Shown here one piece after another: positions 11,341-22,920 of a DNA stretch of 64,000 nt (the stretch's first letter is position 1; every line of letters starts with the position of its first letter). This DNA is from Hetaerina americana (lineage: Eukaryota; Arthropoda; Insecta; Odonata; Calopterygidae): the NCBI GenBank assembly GCA_022747635.1, contig JAKTNV010000005.1:84192469-84256468 (forward strand), in the 5' to 3' direction. The position numbers and the translations under genes were made by a program. Below the pieces are notes generated by a model that worked only from the letters and a program-made list of their open reading frames with translations, made no database searches and had not been told where the DNA came from.

Positions 11341-11900
11341 TGAACTCATGTATATGTGCTAAAAAATAGGGGGGTAACCCCCTTCCCCCCGACTCAAACA
11401 CGTGCCTCCACCTCTCCCCCAAGGCGTTGAGCTACACCCCCCTAGTTTACCACGTCGAAGCGAACGGAGCCGCATCGCCAGCCCTGAGCCGGGGCCACCC
11501 CTCCTCGCCCCTCTCTCTCCTCTCTGGATCAAAGCAGAGCCATCTCCTCGTCCCCACCCATTCCACACCCATTTCCTGCCCCCTCCCACCCTCCGTCCCC
11601 CTCTATGAGCACACCGCGGATCTATAATCGATGTCGGGAAGGGTGTGCGTGCGTGCGTGCGTGAGTGTGTTTCGGGGGGTTTAGAGTGAGGGTAGAGAGA
11701 GAGATGGAGGAAGGAATGAAAGGGGGTTTTGCTTCTCCACCGCGCGGGTTCGTGATCAGAATGGGAGAGAGGGTCGGGGGAGGGGTGCTGGGGATTGGCT
11801 GGTGTACACCCTTCCCCTCTCTATCCCTACATCTATCTCTTGCACGCCCCTCTCCTTCCCTCTTTACCTCCAGCAGCGCCAAGGCAACCAACCAGGCCTT
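11341..11900. other. GC-rich island with strand bias
   Basis: C-rich at 11380-11600, then a (TGCG)n/GT-rich patch at about 11640-11660, G-rich to about 11800, then C-rich. Open frames here are low-complexity Pro/Ser or Gly/Arg translations. Possible CpG island; no gene start can be supported. Confidence 0.4.
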
Positions 11901-11965
11901 TGTAATTTCAACAAAAATTTAGGAACACCACAAGCTTTGTTTATGCCTAATTATGCCGAAAAACA

Positions 11966-13090
11966 ATTCATCATTGGTCGTTCAATCCTAAGATTGGCTG
12001 CCTGCAGCCCTCTATCCTACCTTATCTGATGCTAATTGGCTTACTTCCTGGTATTTTTTGCAATGCACTTTCTTCTTTATTTGTCCCGTGCATTTATCCC
12101 TTGCCCCTCCTCTGGGGACTTATTCTTCTATTTTCCCTTCTATTATATTCTTCACGAATCCATTGTGCCTCAGGGTGTGGTCAAGCCATCGGGTTCTTCT
12201 TTTCTCTATGGTGTTCCATAGGGTCCATTCTTCTGTATACATACTTCTTCATTTCTAATTTCATTCGTCCATTTGATCTTAAGCGTCCTCCTGCATCATC
12301 AGGTTTAGAAGGCTTCAATTCTTTTCTGGTCTACTTTTCCGATGGTCCATGCGTCTGTTCCATAGAGTGAGTGCCGCGCTCCATACGAATGTTTTCACGT
12401 AGTTTCCTCGTCTGTAGTTCTATCTTCTTTTGACACAGCAGTTGTCTCTTCATTGCGAATGCTCTCTTAGCTTGAGCTATTCTTCGTTTGATGTCTGCAG
12501 TACTTCTTTTTCGTCCCATGCGATGGTACTTCCGAGATAGGTGAAGGAATCCACTTGCTCTAATTTTTGTCCTTTCAGTGTGGCTACTGTATTCCGCTTT
12601 TCTCGTCCACATACTAGGACTTAAGTCTTCGTCTGGTTTATGTTCATGTTGTATGTTTGTAGAACTTCATCGTATACGTTTAGTGACCTTTGAAGATTCT
12701 CCTGGTCATCTGCTATCATTACAATATCGTCGGCGAAGCGTAGCATTTTTATCTCTTCTTCATTGATCCTAATTCCGTTTAATCCGATTTCTGGGGCTTC
12801 TCTTATTGCCTTCTCCAGGTAAACGTTGAACAATCCATGGTGAGAGGTTGCATCCTTTTCTAACTCCTTTTTGAATTTTAGCCTATATATGGATTCCATA
12901 TCTCATTCGCATTGTGGCTACTTTCATATTGTATAGATGATATTCTTCTGTCGTTGTAATCTATTCCGAGTTTTTCCAGCAGTCCAAATATTTTGTTCCA
13001 TCTACATAGTCTAAGGATTTCTGAACGTCCACGAATGCCACATACAGTCGCTTGTTCACATGTATTATTTTCTCGTTTTCTCTATAAAAC
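11966..13090 (-). pseudogene. RTE-like LINE family B, RT and C-terminus
   Basis: Minus strand. From about 13085 the reverse transcriptase palm is visible (VNKRLYVAFVDVQKSLDYVDG). At about 12900-12620 a clean segment carries KMLRFADDIVMIADDQENLQ, the catalytic F-ADD box, then NMNINQTKT. After a frame change, DIKRRIAQAKRAFAMKRQLL lies near 12490-12430. The tail HTLRHNGFVKNIIEG-like sequence is at about 12180-12120, and the 3' end, shared with the family at 10427, is at 11966. There are several stops and frameshifts. The RTE-like clade call rests on the AFETWCWRRM-type tail of the sister copy and is tentative. Confidence 0.7.
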
Positions 13091-13204
13091 AATTAGGAAA
13101 CTCCAAGTGCTGCATTTACTCTTTATGAGAAAACAGTTTTCTCCCTTCCTCTCGAGTAAATGTATATGAAATAGAACCACAATTATATATATGTACTTGC
13201 ATCA

Positions 13205-13352
13205 AACCTCATAGGTCGCGGGTTCGATTCGCGCCTAGGTGGGTTTTTCTCCAACCAGGGCTTGGGTATTTGTTATTGCCTGTCGCTATATTACTGTTAA
13301 AACGTCCTGTGTAAAGGCCGAAGTGCCGTTTTCGAATTTATGTGAAATAAAT
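13205..13352 (+). mobile_element. tRNA-derived SINE S1, diverged partial
   Basis: Carries a pol III box B (GGTTCGATTCGCGCC), then AGGGCTTGGGTATTTG, GTGTAAAGGCC and a (AATA)n tail. This matches the body of SINE copies at 16874 and 34327. The box A part is not clear, so it is a diverged, 5'-shortened copy. Confidence 0.65.
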
Positions 13353-14557
13353 AAATACTTAGGATATACTTAAGCATCCACTGGCATCCCGCAAAGAAGC
13401 ATGGTTGGTTCATATTTTTTTTCTCATATGTATTGATTGCATTATTTGTAAAGTAACCCAGAGCCTTAGATTATTTTCAATTTTTATAACTTAAAATAAA
13501 ATTTTGTTTCACTCAGTTCTTAAAGACGTAAAGAGCTTGTGAAGCAATTCACAATAAATATTTATGCAGAAAAATATTAAATAGATAAAAATATTGTGTG
13601 TTAACCTTGCCACAGAATGTACAAAGTACAGTGCTATAAGGAGGTATAAAATTATGTAAAATTCAAAGGTCAATTGGGGAATCCAGCCAATATGTAATGT
13701 TCTGCTCTAAGTAAAAGTATCTTCAGCGACTTTCCGAAATTAATTACCTGAGAGATTAACAATACGACAGCACTGGAACAAAAAGCATACGGTCATATTC
13801 CGCGATACACAGGCTACAGGCAAAAACAACTTGGACTGCGAGGGTCTTTCCAGGGATCTCGACGATATTAACGCTCGGCGTCAGGGGTGGGTTGTCCAAT
13901 TAAATGTGCAGCAATGAATTTCTAGGAAAGGGTATTCATGCACCCTTCCCTCTCTTAGGTCTTAGGGTAGAAGTAAGAAAAATGAGTTGAGTAAAATGGT
14001 TAGGGATTCACAGAAACTATAGGGGGGGTAGGGGTGTAGTAGCATAGAGAAAGAACGATGGGCGTATCTGCGGGGCTACGCAGAGGAAATTTGAGTACAC
14101 TAGGCGTGGAATAGTGGGGAAATGGGAGATACTATTAAAATGAACATGTCACGGAGAAAAGCCGGCCGTTTCGTTAATAAACATGGTGAACAAAGGGAAA
14201 GTATCGTATTATTATTGGATAGCCTAGTTTGGGAGACACTGCAAGAACAATGATTACGTGCATGACTCTTAAATGCGTAGATAAATACAAATAATTCTAG
14301 TTTGATTCTGAGTCAGAGAGGGAATGATTTTAACATCTCATTACGTTGATAGGCGATAAAAAAAAGCAAGGAGCTAATGTAAACAGACTCCCAAACAGAT
14401 CTAAATTAACGTAAATACCCCGCGATGCACCGAAAAGGTGCATGGTAGGGGATGAAGGCACCAAATGGATTGTATAAGGCACATGGGAGAGGATAAGGGT
14501 GATTGTCGGGGAAAGAAAAGGGGAGAAACATTCATTACAAATCCCCAAAAAGATATA
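13353..14557. other. No gene; ancient CR1-like hairpin at 14405-14465
   Basis: Mostly AT-rich and unassigned. At 14405-14465 a TACCCCGCGATGCACC ... GGTGCATGGTAGGGG hairpin resembles an old minus-strand CR1-like 3' end. Confidence 0.4.
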
Positions 14558-15310
14558 CGAGGGTCATCCGGAAAGTAGTACCCGTTCGTGAAATAAAGAC
14601 ACAAAAGTAAATATTAACAAACATAAAAAATTTTATTTGAAAGAGGATACTTTAAACTACTTCTCAACATAATCTCCAAGCAAATTAAGGCATTTGTCAT
14701 AACGTGTGACAAGTTTCTGTATTCCTGCTGCATAGTCCTTCGCCGCCAGCTCATTGAGATACGCGAGGGACCCATCTTGCACAAATTTTTGCATAATGCA
14801 GATGGTGTTTAACAATTTCATGAACAATTGTTCGAGAAACATTGGGAAAATGCTCACAGATGTCATCAATTGTGACGCGCCGATCGTTCCTCACGAATTC
14901 GTCAACTGAGCTCACCAGTTGGTCTGTAATGACAGACGGTCTCTCCGAACGCTCATCGTCGTGTGTGTTCCCCCTCCCCATGTTGAAGTTGCGACACCAC
15001 CGCCGAACAGACGACTCGTCCATTACATTGTCTCCATACACCTCCTTTAATTGGCGATGAATATCACATGGGCGAACGTTTCTTGCATTGAGGAATTTAA
15101 TCACTGCCCTCACTTCACAACTGGCGGCGTTCTCAATTTTTTTAAACATTGTAAACAATCACAGAAACAACACAGGCAATGCTAGCGTCACGCAACTTGG
15201 CTCAGAGAAGGCAGACAAGCCACTGAAGCTATCTGACCTCGTCCAGCGGCTACTCGCGTCGTCAGCACTTCATGCGGCACGAACGGGTACTACTTTCCGG
15301 ATGACCCTCG
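14558..15310 (-). mobile_element. 753-bp internally deleted mariner, copy 1
   Basis: Perfect 33-bp terminal inverted repeats begin CGAGGGTCATCCGGAAAG and are flanked by TA on both sides (14556-14557, 15311-15312). The minus strand encodes a 135-residue N-terminal transposase part (15158-14751). It has two helix-turn-helix regions: VRPCDIHRQL and SSVRRWCRNFNMGR, then SVITDQLVSSVDEF and NVSRTIVHEIVKHHL, ending CARWVPRVSQ. A second frame (to 14657) carries only the extreme C-terminus, DYAAGIQKLVTRYDKCL ... GDYVEK. The whole DD34D catalytic domain is gone, so it cannot move itself. The copy at 48439-49191 has the same length and differs at only two positions I noticed. It could be mobilised by, or repress, a full-length relative elsewhere. 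Confidence 0.92.
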
Positions 15311-15312
15311 TA

Positions 15313-16873
15313 CAAATCCAAAGAAATGCTAGCGGAAAAACTATTTCCAAAACAGATTTCATTTTACCCATTAAAAATATCTTTGTTATACGAAAAAGGA
15401 GGGCATGATAAGTAACCACAACCATTTATGCGATGGACCTCTACTGTGATTGAACGGGTCAGCACAAAGGGTCGTTATTCCCACACAAAGTTCTGCAAGA
15501 TTGGTTAACATCACGTACGCCAATTCAGATTTCCCGGTCATAAAACTGTTGTAGTAATTAAAAATGACTCTGATTTCTGCTGGTCTAATAACCCTTGCCA
15601 CACGCCCTCAAGTCTCATGGTGTAAGAAGCAGATGTACACTCGCGCTCCCTCAGCTGGCGTTGGGCAGGGGGTGGAAGGAGTGGGGTTGATGAGAATAAT
15701 TAATCTCGGGGAGGTTGAGGGGTTGCTGCGTGCGGGATTGAACGGGGTTGGATTAGGCGTGGGTGGTGATGCAAGGGTTTTAATCCGCATCCAGCTGCCT
15801 AATCGTGAATACATGTTAGCAAGAGAGATTTCTCTCGGCTCTAAAGTTAGAATTTATAATTTTATTGGACATATATTTACATATGTAATGCTTGGCCCTT
15901 TCATTAACAGAGACAAGTTGGCAGATGCGAGAGATTTTATCGGATTTTTAGTCCGTCAAACCGCCATATTTCGGATAGAAGTGTTCAATATTTAGGGGTC
16001 ACCCATGTAATATTTGTAGCTCTAATGTGATACTGCGTATGTGCTGGAAAAAAATGCTACAAACCTTGCCTAAACAAAAATAGCAAGTGGTGTTTGCAGT
16101 AATTATTTTTCAGATTCATCTCTTTTATCAGCCAGGAACAATGTTTTTCTGTATTGCAAATTAATGGATGTTAATTAGTAATAGCTTGAGGTTTATCACT
16201 ACTTGTTCTATTCGCAGATATCGCCGAATTTAAGACGAAAAGTTTTTTTTTATTTCTTAAAAAAAATTTTAGCAAGTCCATATCTTCAAAGACGACAGGT
16301 TGCCGTGTATTTTTAGAATTAAAAAAAAATGAACAATCTCTACTCATACTCTTACGATTTGTTATGCTATTATAAATTTTAAATATGTTACGATAACTGA
16401 TAAAATGGTGACATTGCAATCAGTATTTGGACACTTTATCGACATTTTCGTAATTAATTATGGTCTATAAAACCTACCCTTTTGCTGTCAAAATGACGAA
16501 GACGATTCCGTTTTGATGAAATTAATGTGTTATATTTCGAGAAATCATGGGCGAAAAATTCCAATCACAGACTTATGAGATCAGGAGAAGGAAATGGAGA
16601 GGAGCGCACTGGTTGGCCCTTACTGATGTGAGTGGAGGATTCTGCAACGCCTATGTCGTTTCAAATCGCCTTATTCCTTCTGTATTTTCCAATCTTTCTT
16701 TCGTCGTAGTTCCCATTAATAGTGCCATGGATTCGTAAAAAATTGAAGTAGATTTAATTTGGGATTCTGATTGAACAACTTTTCATGGCGAGAAGTTTCT
16801 TTTAAGTGATTGGGACAGACTTCATTGCATAAAAAGCATGTGACGCCTACCTTCACTTCTGGAATCAATGAAC
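15313..16873. other. No gene recognised
   Basis: A 143-codon plus frame (15564-15995) passes a G-rich stretch encoding Gly/Val-rich sequence and shows no domain. The rest is AT-rich. Confidence 0.4.
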
Positions 16874-17060
16874 GCCGACCCCGGTGGCGGCGGGGTAACG
16901 TCCTCGTCTGCCATTCCAAGGGTCGCGGGTTCGATTCCCGCCTGGGTGAGTTTTCCTCCACCTAGGGCTTGGGTGTTTGTAAATGTGATCATTGTTATCG
17001 TTGTTAATAGTTCGATGTAAAGGCCAAAATGTGCTGTTTTCGGACTTATACTGAATAAAT
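16874..17060 (+). mobile_element. tRNA-derived SINE S1
   Basis: tRNA-like head with box A-like GTGGCGGCGGGGTAACG and box B GGGTTCGATTCCCGCC. A conserved body follows (GGGCTTGGGTGTTTGTAAATG, given here as GGGCTTGGGTG then TTTGTAAATG), then GATGTAAAGGCC and an ACTGAATAAAT end. It is close to identical with 34327-34533 over the whole length. Confidence 0.85.
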
Positions 17061-17654
17061 TTCGATCGAGTTTATTCTCTGTTCATTTTCATGCTGGAAG
17101 GAGAATTTCCATGTCATAGTGGAAAAAATTAACCGTAGAAATTGCATTTAAACCAACATATTTATCACGAGGATGCCTTGACAGGGGATGTTAGGACAAC
17201 ATCCAATTATAAATTAGTGTAATTGACGACCATTACCATTTTGTTATATTTCTTTCACGTGAGAATATAATTTCCGTTGGTGATGTGTCATTCCTGCCAC
17301 AAAGTGTACCGTGGAAGGGTGATTCCTTACTTCGATCTTTTCCAGAGTTGATACTTCTCTCAAACTCTCGTCTGCCATACGCGATGCACGGCTGAGGTCA
17401 TTCTCGCGTGAGTTTGTGTGGCAGAGAGAGGAAGGGGTGGAGGATCGTGAAGGTCACGGATACGAGTATATATGAGAGTGGTCAAATAGACTCAAGACTA
17501 GGTATGTTAGTAGTCTCAGGAACAGTAGAGCTGGTAAAAAGCATTGAAACTGCGTATTAAAATGAGGAATATTTCATGAAAGGAGGAAAAAGCATGAATG
17601 AAATGCATAGAAGGAGAGGGTTATGGGTGAATGTGTACAGAAGAATGGGTGCAT
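17061..17654. other. No gene recognised
   Basis: Mixed sequence without a coding segment or repeat I can assign. Confidence 0.4.
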
Positions 17655-17735
17655 AAACATCTACATCCTACATAATACCAAAGAAGCCGCCGCTAGGGTA
17701 TGTGGTGGGGGGTGTAATGTCAACAGGAATGCATG
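17655..17735 (-). mobile_element. CR1-like LINE 3' end, diverged
   Basis: A minus-strand GATGTAGATGT-type tail followed by the AAGCCGCCGC ... GTGGTGGGGGG hairpin. It is more diverged than the copies at 2230 and 6086. Confidence 0.6.
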
Positions 17736-18540
17736 CCCTATTACAATTTTTACATATCTACACAAACATTAGTTCGATCATGTACTCAAACAAATTTAAT
17801 CGCAAGAGAGAATGTATATTTACGTGAAAAAATACTCAATAACAGGATAAATTCATATCATGGGGGAACAGTGTCATAAAGATGGGTCTATTTAAGGATC
17901 AAGAAGGATATCAACAAAATACAGGATTTCTATATGTACTACCAACACTAATTAACCCCTTTGCGCCCACTATTATATCTATTTTGATCTCTAATCGTAC
18001 GAGGAGAAAAAACAAAATTTTAAAATTTATCCGTTCTATTACCTATCATCTTAAATTTACGTATGTGATCTGATCTACAATAGTAAGTCGGGGGTCTGTT
18101 AGATACCTTTAACGTCCTCTGATAAGTGACCTGCTTCATATTCATGCTGTAAATTTCACCTGTATTGAAGCCTACGGTTCAACTTGTGGCTACCGTCCTA
18201 ATTCTTCCAATAGTGTCGTGACACGTTGCTAAGTTGTTCGTAACAAATTTTCAAAAACCTAGGTAAATTCTAGGAAGAAGATAATCGAAAAAACGTTTCA
18301 TGAAGTGGCTTCAGAACGTACTTATCCCCACTTTGAATTCCTCAGATGGGAACGACATGAAGGGTACTCATATATGTAAGAATTAATTGACGTTTTATTC
18401 GGATTCAATGGAAGTGATATGTGCGTGCGTTCGGACCCACTTTAGCCATCACGCACACACACGCGCAATCTCCTCATTCGTTTCGCATCTGCCATACTGG
18501 ATCGCGGATGCATCCATTCTCTAGTTTGCATCAGTAATGA
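17736..18540. other. No gene recognised
   Basis: AT-rich, unassigned. The 63-codon frame at 17882 has no recognisable feature. Confidence 0.4.
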
Positions 18541-18965
18541 CCCTGTGATCAGTGCCCGCGTATATGCACCCTGCGGCCATTATGCAGATGGGGAGGGTTG
18601 GCCTTCGCCTCCTCCAGGCGGGCGAGCAGCGGCACTCTCCCTCCAATCACCCTTTGGGCACCAAACGGGGGCGCACGAGAGCTGCCAGTATGCAGATTGG
18701 GGTCGAAGTGGGGCCTCGGGATTTCGCGCCCGGCTTCGCTTCGACCGAAAGGGGAACGAGGGGGAGGAAGAGAGAGAGGGAGCTCGGAAGCAGGGCTACC
18801 GTGAACCTAACAGGGACCCCATGGGGTTGAAATTAATGCTCCTTCGTGTGTGTTTGAGGGGGAGGGAGGGAGGGAGGGGGGGGGGGTGGGGGGAAGGATA
18901 CCCCCGTTGTTGTTCAACAAGCCCTTTGGGCCCGCCTACTCTCGCCCCTCCCCGACAATCACCCC
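18541..18965. other. GC-rich island with G-run
   Basis: CpG-rich sequence. At about 18858-18893 runs of three or more G repeat many times in a row, a strong G-quadruplex-type pattern on the plus strand. Overlapping frames (for example 18545-18973) are low complexity. Confidence 0.5.
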
Positions 18966-19099
18966 TTAAATAGGAGGAGAGGGTTCCGGTCCGTTTTGTT
19001 TCGATGTCCGATCCTTCGTGGGCGAAACGTCGAATCGCCTAGGGCGCTGTGGTCTTTTCAACTTTTTAATCACGTGCACATAAAATGCCCACGCACATA

Positions 19100-19656
19100 T
19101 GAGGTGTGTCCGACCTGCGTTAATATCTCCGCATTGGTGCTGATCTTCGTCATCCAGGCCGTGGCATCCTTCCAAGTAGTCCCCATTTGATTGAACCACA
19201 CGCTCCCAGCGGTGCTTCCACATCTTAAAGCAGTCCTGGAATTCAGATTTTGCAATAGTCTTCAGCTCGTGCATCACATTACTCTATTTCGTCGAACCGC
19301 TATCCTTTGAGCGCCATTTTCAATTTTGGGAGCATCCAAAAGTCGCAGGGGGCTATTTTTCGGGACTGTACTGAGGCTGGCGAAGCTGTACAATCTTGCT
19401 CTGAGCCTAGAATTACTGAACAAGGTTCGATGAATGCGTTGGCGCGTTATCATGGTGGAGAAGCCAGTCACGACCGCTTGACCAGAGACGCGGTCGTTTT
19501 CTTCCCACAGCGGCATCACGTAATCTTTTCAGAACTTCAACGTAATATTCTTTGTTGATCGTCTGACCTCTTGGAGCAAATTCGTCGTGAACAGCACCCT
19601 CACCATCAAAAAAATAATTAAAAAACGCAGGTCGGATACTTTCCGGACACACCTCG
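19100..19656 (-). mobile_element. Deleted mariner-like element (C-terminal half)
   Basis: Flanked by TA at 19098-19099 and 19657-19658. The right terminus read inward is CGAGGTGTGTCCGGAAAG; the left terminus TGAGGTGTGTCCG lacks the following ten or so bases. The minus strand encodes only the second half of a transposase: FFDGEGAVHDEFAPRGQTI, YYVEVLKRLRDA, DWLLHHDNAPTH (second catalytic Asp), a frameshift, a YSPKNSPLRLLDAPK-like degraded third-Asp region, and SEFQDCFKMWKHRWERVV ... NGDYLEG. The N-terminal DNA-binding domain is missing, the opposite of the 14558 element. Confidence 0.85.
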
Positions 19657-19842
19657 TATGTGTGTGTGCATGAATATTATTATTATTTTATTTATCAAAC
19701 TGGAAAAAAATATCAATAGTCAGCATCGTTGTCAAGTTTTAGGGGAAAATATGAAAAAACATAGTAAAAGAGACGAATACATTGAAACTAGAGAATTGTA
19801 AAGAGATATTAGCATATATATAAACACAGAATTCTAAATCCA

Positions 19843-20185
19843 CAGCTACTTAGTACCCGGCAAGCTGCCACAAGGGTGTGTGGCGGGGGGTGTTAGGACA
19901 TCACCCGTAATTAAGAAAGAAAAAAAACCGCATGCAAAAGCCACAAATTTATACCATCCACAAACAAAATATGGCATACATTCATGCAAGAATACTTACA
20001 TTCCACACACATGCAAACACTCAAATTACCAACTAGCACACACATGCACCTGCAAATGTACCTAATATTTTTGCAATGTTTAATTGTGTTCCGTCTAGTA
20101 AATTCAATGTTTTTAATATTTCTAAAGGGTATTCGGTTTACTACTATTATGATTTCTCATTATTCGGGGAAATAATGAGTGTTTG
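19843..20185 (-). mobile_element. CR1-like LINE 3' end
   Basis: The hairpin (GGCAAGCTGCC ... GTGTGGCGGGGGG) and a 330-bp 3' UTR closely match 4588-4900 and 6086-6438. The hexamer tail is degraded (CAGCTACTTAG), so this copy is older or truncated at the tail. Confidence 0.65.
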
Positions 20186-20224
20186 TATCTGTACTGTAAT
20201 CTAATATTTATATAGTCTAATTAC

Positions 20225-20611
20225 TTATCGGAGAGATAAGATAGGAATTGGGTGGAAAAGGTGTTTAAGGGTTAACGAAAAGGGTCAATGCTGACAGGGA
20301 ATGAATTTAGGAGAGGAATAAGAGAGGCGGAAGAAGGGCGATATTTTAGTGAGTGACGATCTAGGGTGAGGACCAAGGGCAGGGAATAGGGTGAGGAGTG
20401 ATTGAGGGTAAGTCGATATGGTCCTTCTCATGTACATCGGAGAAAGCAGATCAGGGCTCTCTGTGACGGAGTTGACTGTGTTATCAATGAAATTAAAATT
20501 TGTTTTAACCGAGGAACTGGGAAATTTAGTGATTGAGAGTGAAGAAAGAATGACATTGAGAACTCTGAAGAACTCAAATGAAAATTGATAACTCTGTGCT
20601 ACCCTATTCAA
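20225..20611 (-). pseudogene. LINE ORF2 C-terminus, 'PELLS' family
   Basis: A minus-strand frame encodes FIDNTVNSVTESPDLLSPMY and, further on, SSLTKISPFFRLSYSS. This matches the layout of the last ~100 residues of insect Jockey/CR1-group ORF2 proteins (a '...PELLS...' block then a '...SPxxRL...' block). It is homologous to 23935-24480. No start or RT core is present, so it is a 5'-truncated fragment. Confidence 0.5.
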
Positions 20612-20818
20612 TCAAAAAGAAGCAGATCAACTTTAAAGAATTTTGAGATTAGATGGAACGAATACTTACCAAATTAAGTTTCATATTTCTATGGAAAAGT
20701 ATGACACATGGAATCCGAACTCGGCACCTCTCCCTGTATGTCGCTCTAATTACCCTTCGCGTTCCTTCGTACAGGCTTCCTCACCAATTTGCCTCTACCT
20801 GTATCCAAAGTGCATTTA

Positions 20819-21788
20819 CAGGGTTTGTATAAAAGTTATCTGGTAAATTTTAAATTAAACGTTAAAGAAATTGTTTGAAAAATATCATTATTTCAGATAT
20901 TGCTACAATGCCTCAAAATTATTCAAACTACATCCCTTGAGCGTCGACACGCTTTTGCTAGCAGCTTTTCCACAACTCGAAGGCTCTCTGGTAGGCGGAT
21001 TCCGGAAGGTCCATGAGGGTATACGCGCAAGCTTCTTTAAAAGCACTTAGGGTACCATAGTGGCGTCCTTAAAATAAGGATTTCATTTTTGGGAATAGGA
21101 AATAGTCAGCTGGTGCCAAGTCGGGACTGTAAGGGGGTTGGGGAATTGTCGCGATGCCGTTGCAGAGTGCCTTCGCAGGCAGACATTCGACTCTGCTCTT
21201 AGTGGTCTGTCAAGGCCTTCGGAAGGAGTTTAACGAAGAACTTTCGCGTCGCTAAATTTTCAGTGACAAATCTGTGCACTGTCATCTCATCGGTGCCAAT
21301 ACGATCTGTGATCATGTGCACAGTTGGTAAGTGATGGTCCTAATGCAGCACTTCACGCACACGTAGCCACGTTGTCGTAGGTTCTTGGCGTCGAGGGCCA
21401 TCCACCGTGGGACTCGTCCTCCATACTCTCTTGGCCATCTTTGAAGAGCTTCTGCCATTTAAAAACTGCACTCTGTGACATAATTTCATACTTGATCACT
21501 TGGTGAATCATGCCCAAAGTCTCGTAACCCAATAATCCCCAATCCAACACAAAATCCTGATGGCATACCACTGTTCAAACAATCGCTGTATTTTGTGCTT
21601 GCACCAAGTCACTCAACAGGGGTGCATTAAAAACACGGTATTGTCTAAACGAACGCTCGCAGGCGATTGGCGCTTGTAGGAAAGGTCATGTGGAAGGTCA
21701 GACACCCCCACCGAGCCTGCGCGGTGCGAGCGCGCTGCGACGCCAAGTCAGGAAAAAATTGTTAGCGATACTTTTTATACATACCTTG
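20819..21788 (-). pseudogene. Mariner-like element with TIRs, decayed
   Basis: Imperfect ~24-bp TIRs (CAGGGTTTGTATAAAAG and CAAGGTATGTATAAAAAG read inward) with TA on both sides (20817-20818, 21789-21790). The minus strand encodes an N-terminal SQSAVFKWQKLFKDGQES at about 21490-21435 and, after many stops, the third-Asp region IPQPPYSPDLAPADYFLF near 21140. A C-terminal LPESAYQRAFEKLLAKA-like tail reaches about 20940. No frame is intact. At 970 bp it is shorter than a usual ~1.3-kb mariner, so internal deletion is likely. Confidence 0.8.
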
Positions 21789-22189
21789 TAAATTTCCGGG
21801 CGAATTACAGTCGCCAATGTAAGAAAAGGAAAATGAGTAAAATTTACAGCTGTATATTGCATATTTCAGAGCGTTGAATTAGAGGAAGAAATTGTGAAGT
21901 GGCAAAGAGGCCAGTATATATGTAGAGCTTGGGCGATTGCAGTGGGAGGGGGAATGCGGAAGAGGGGCAAGAGCTGGGAAAAATGAGAGTTATTGCGGAT
22001 TTTAAAAGTAGGTGATGAATGGGTTTGGAACCATCAGGGTGATATATAGTATTATAGCGCGAGGAATTTATCAGGCAGAAGAGGGGTAAGATTTATTATT
22101 AAGTAATTTGTCGTGGAACACGCATTCGGATAGAATGTTAGAAAGAGAAGTGAGATGGGATTGTCCATCACCACTTGTCATATTTAACG

Positions 22190-22920
22190 TACATATGTAT
22201 GTGGATAAAATGTTTAAAAAGCCATGGGAAGAACCGGGATTAAGGCTAAAATTCAGCGGAGAATTCATAAAATCAGTTAGGTTTGCAAATGATCAAGCTC
22301 CGGTTGACTGTAAGTCAAGGGGTTGCCAGCATTATTGAGCTCATTGAAAATTCAGTACAATAGATATCGGATGAGGAACAGTCTAAACGAATCAAATGTT
22401 ATATGGCATTTTTGAAGGAGGGAGACTAACTTACACGGTGCCATAGCAAGGCAAAATATAGTGCAGGTGGAAGAGTTTACGTAATGTGGAAATATCTCGG
22501 ACGAAAATGGTCATCGCAGTGGGAATATAAGAAGAAAAATTGTGTTAGGAAAGGAGCCTTTCACAAGGAGGAAGTTCTTTTTATGACAGCGGCGTTAGGT
22601 AAGGAGTGAAGGAAAAGATAAGTAAACAATATGGTATGAAGATGGTTTTGTATGGCTCGGAAACTCGGTCATTGAACCAGAATGATAAGTGTGGATTAAA
22701 GACATTGGAGATGTAAGTGTGGAGAAGGCTGCACGGAATAATGGACATCGAGTAAATCAAAGGAAGTGCTGGGCATTGTGGGAGAATTGAAAACGGTTGC
22801 TGAAAAATTCGAAGGCAGGAGAATTGTGTGCAGAAAGTAATACTGAGTGGTAATGGCGTGCTGAATATGCCGATATAGAGTAGACACAGTTTGGAAGGTG
22901 ATACAGAGGGATGAAATGAA
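22190..22920 (+). pseudogene. RTE-like LINE family A, decayed RT to C-terminus
   Basis: Plus strand. WEEPGLRLKFSGEFIKSVRF then ANDQAP matches WEELEVGIKVGGEFVKSVRF-ADDQAL of the copy at 59048-60720, with the catalytic ADD changed to AND. Further on, GAFHKEEVLFMTAALG and LYGSETRSLNQNDK are remnants of the C-terminal region. Stops and frameshifts throughout. Confidence 0.65.

Noticed and set aside
14657..15158. Host gene derived from a mariner transposase
   Set aside because: Perfect TIRs, TA duplication and a near-identical copy at 48439 show a mobile element rather than a domesticated gene.
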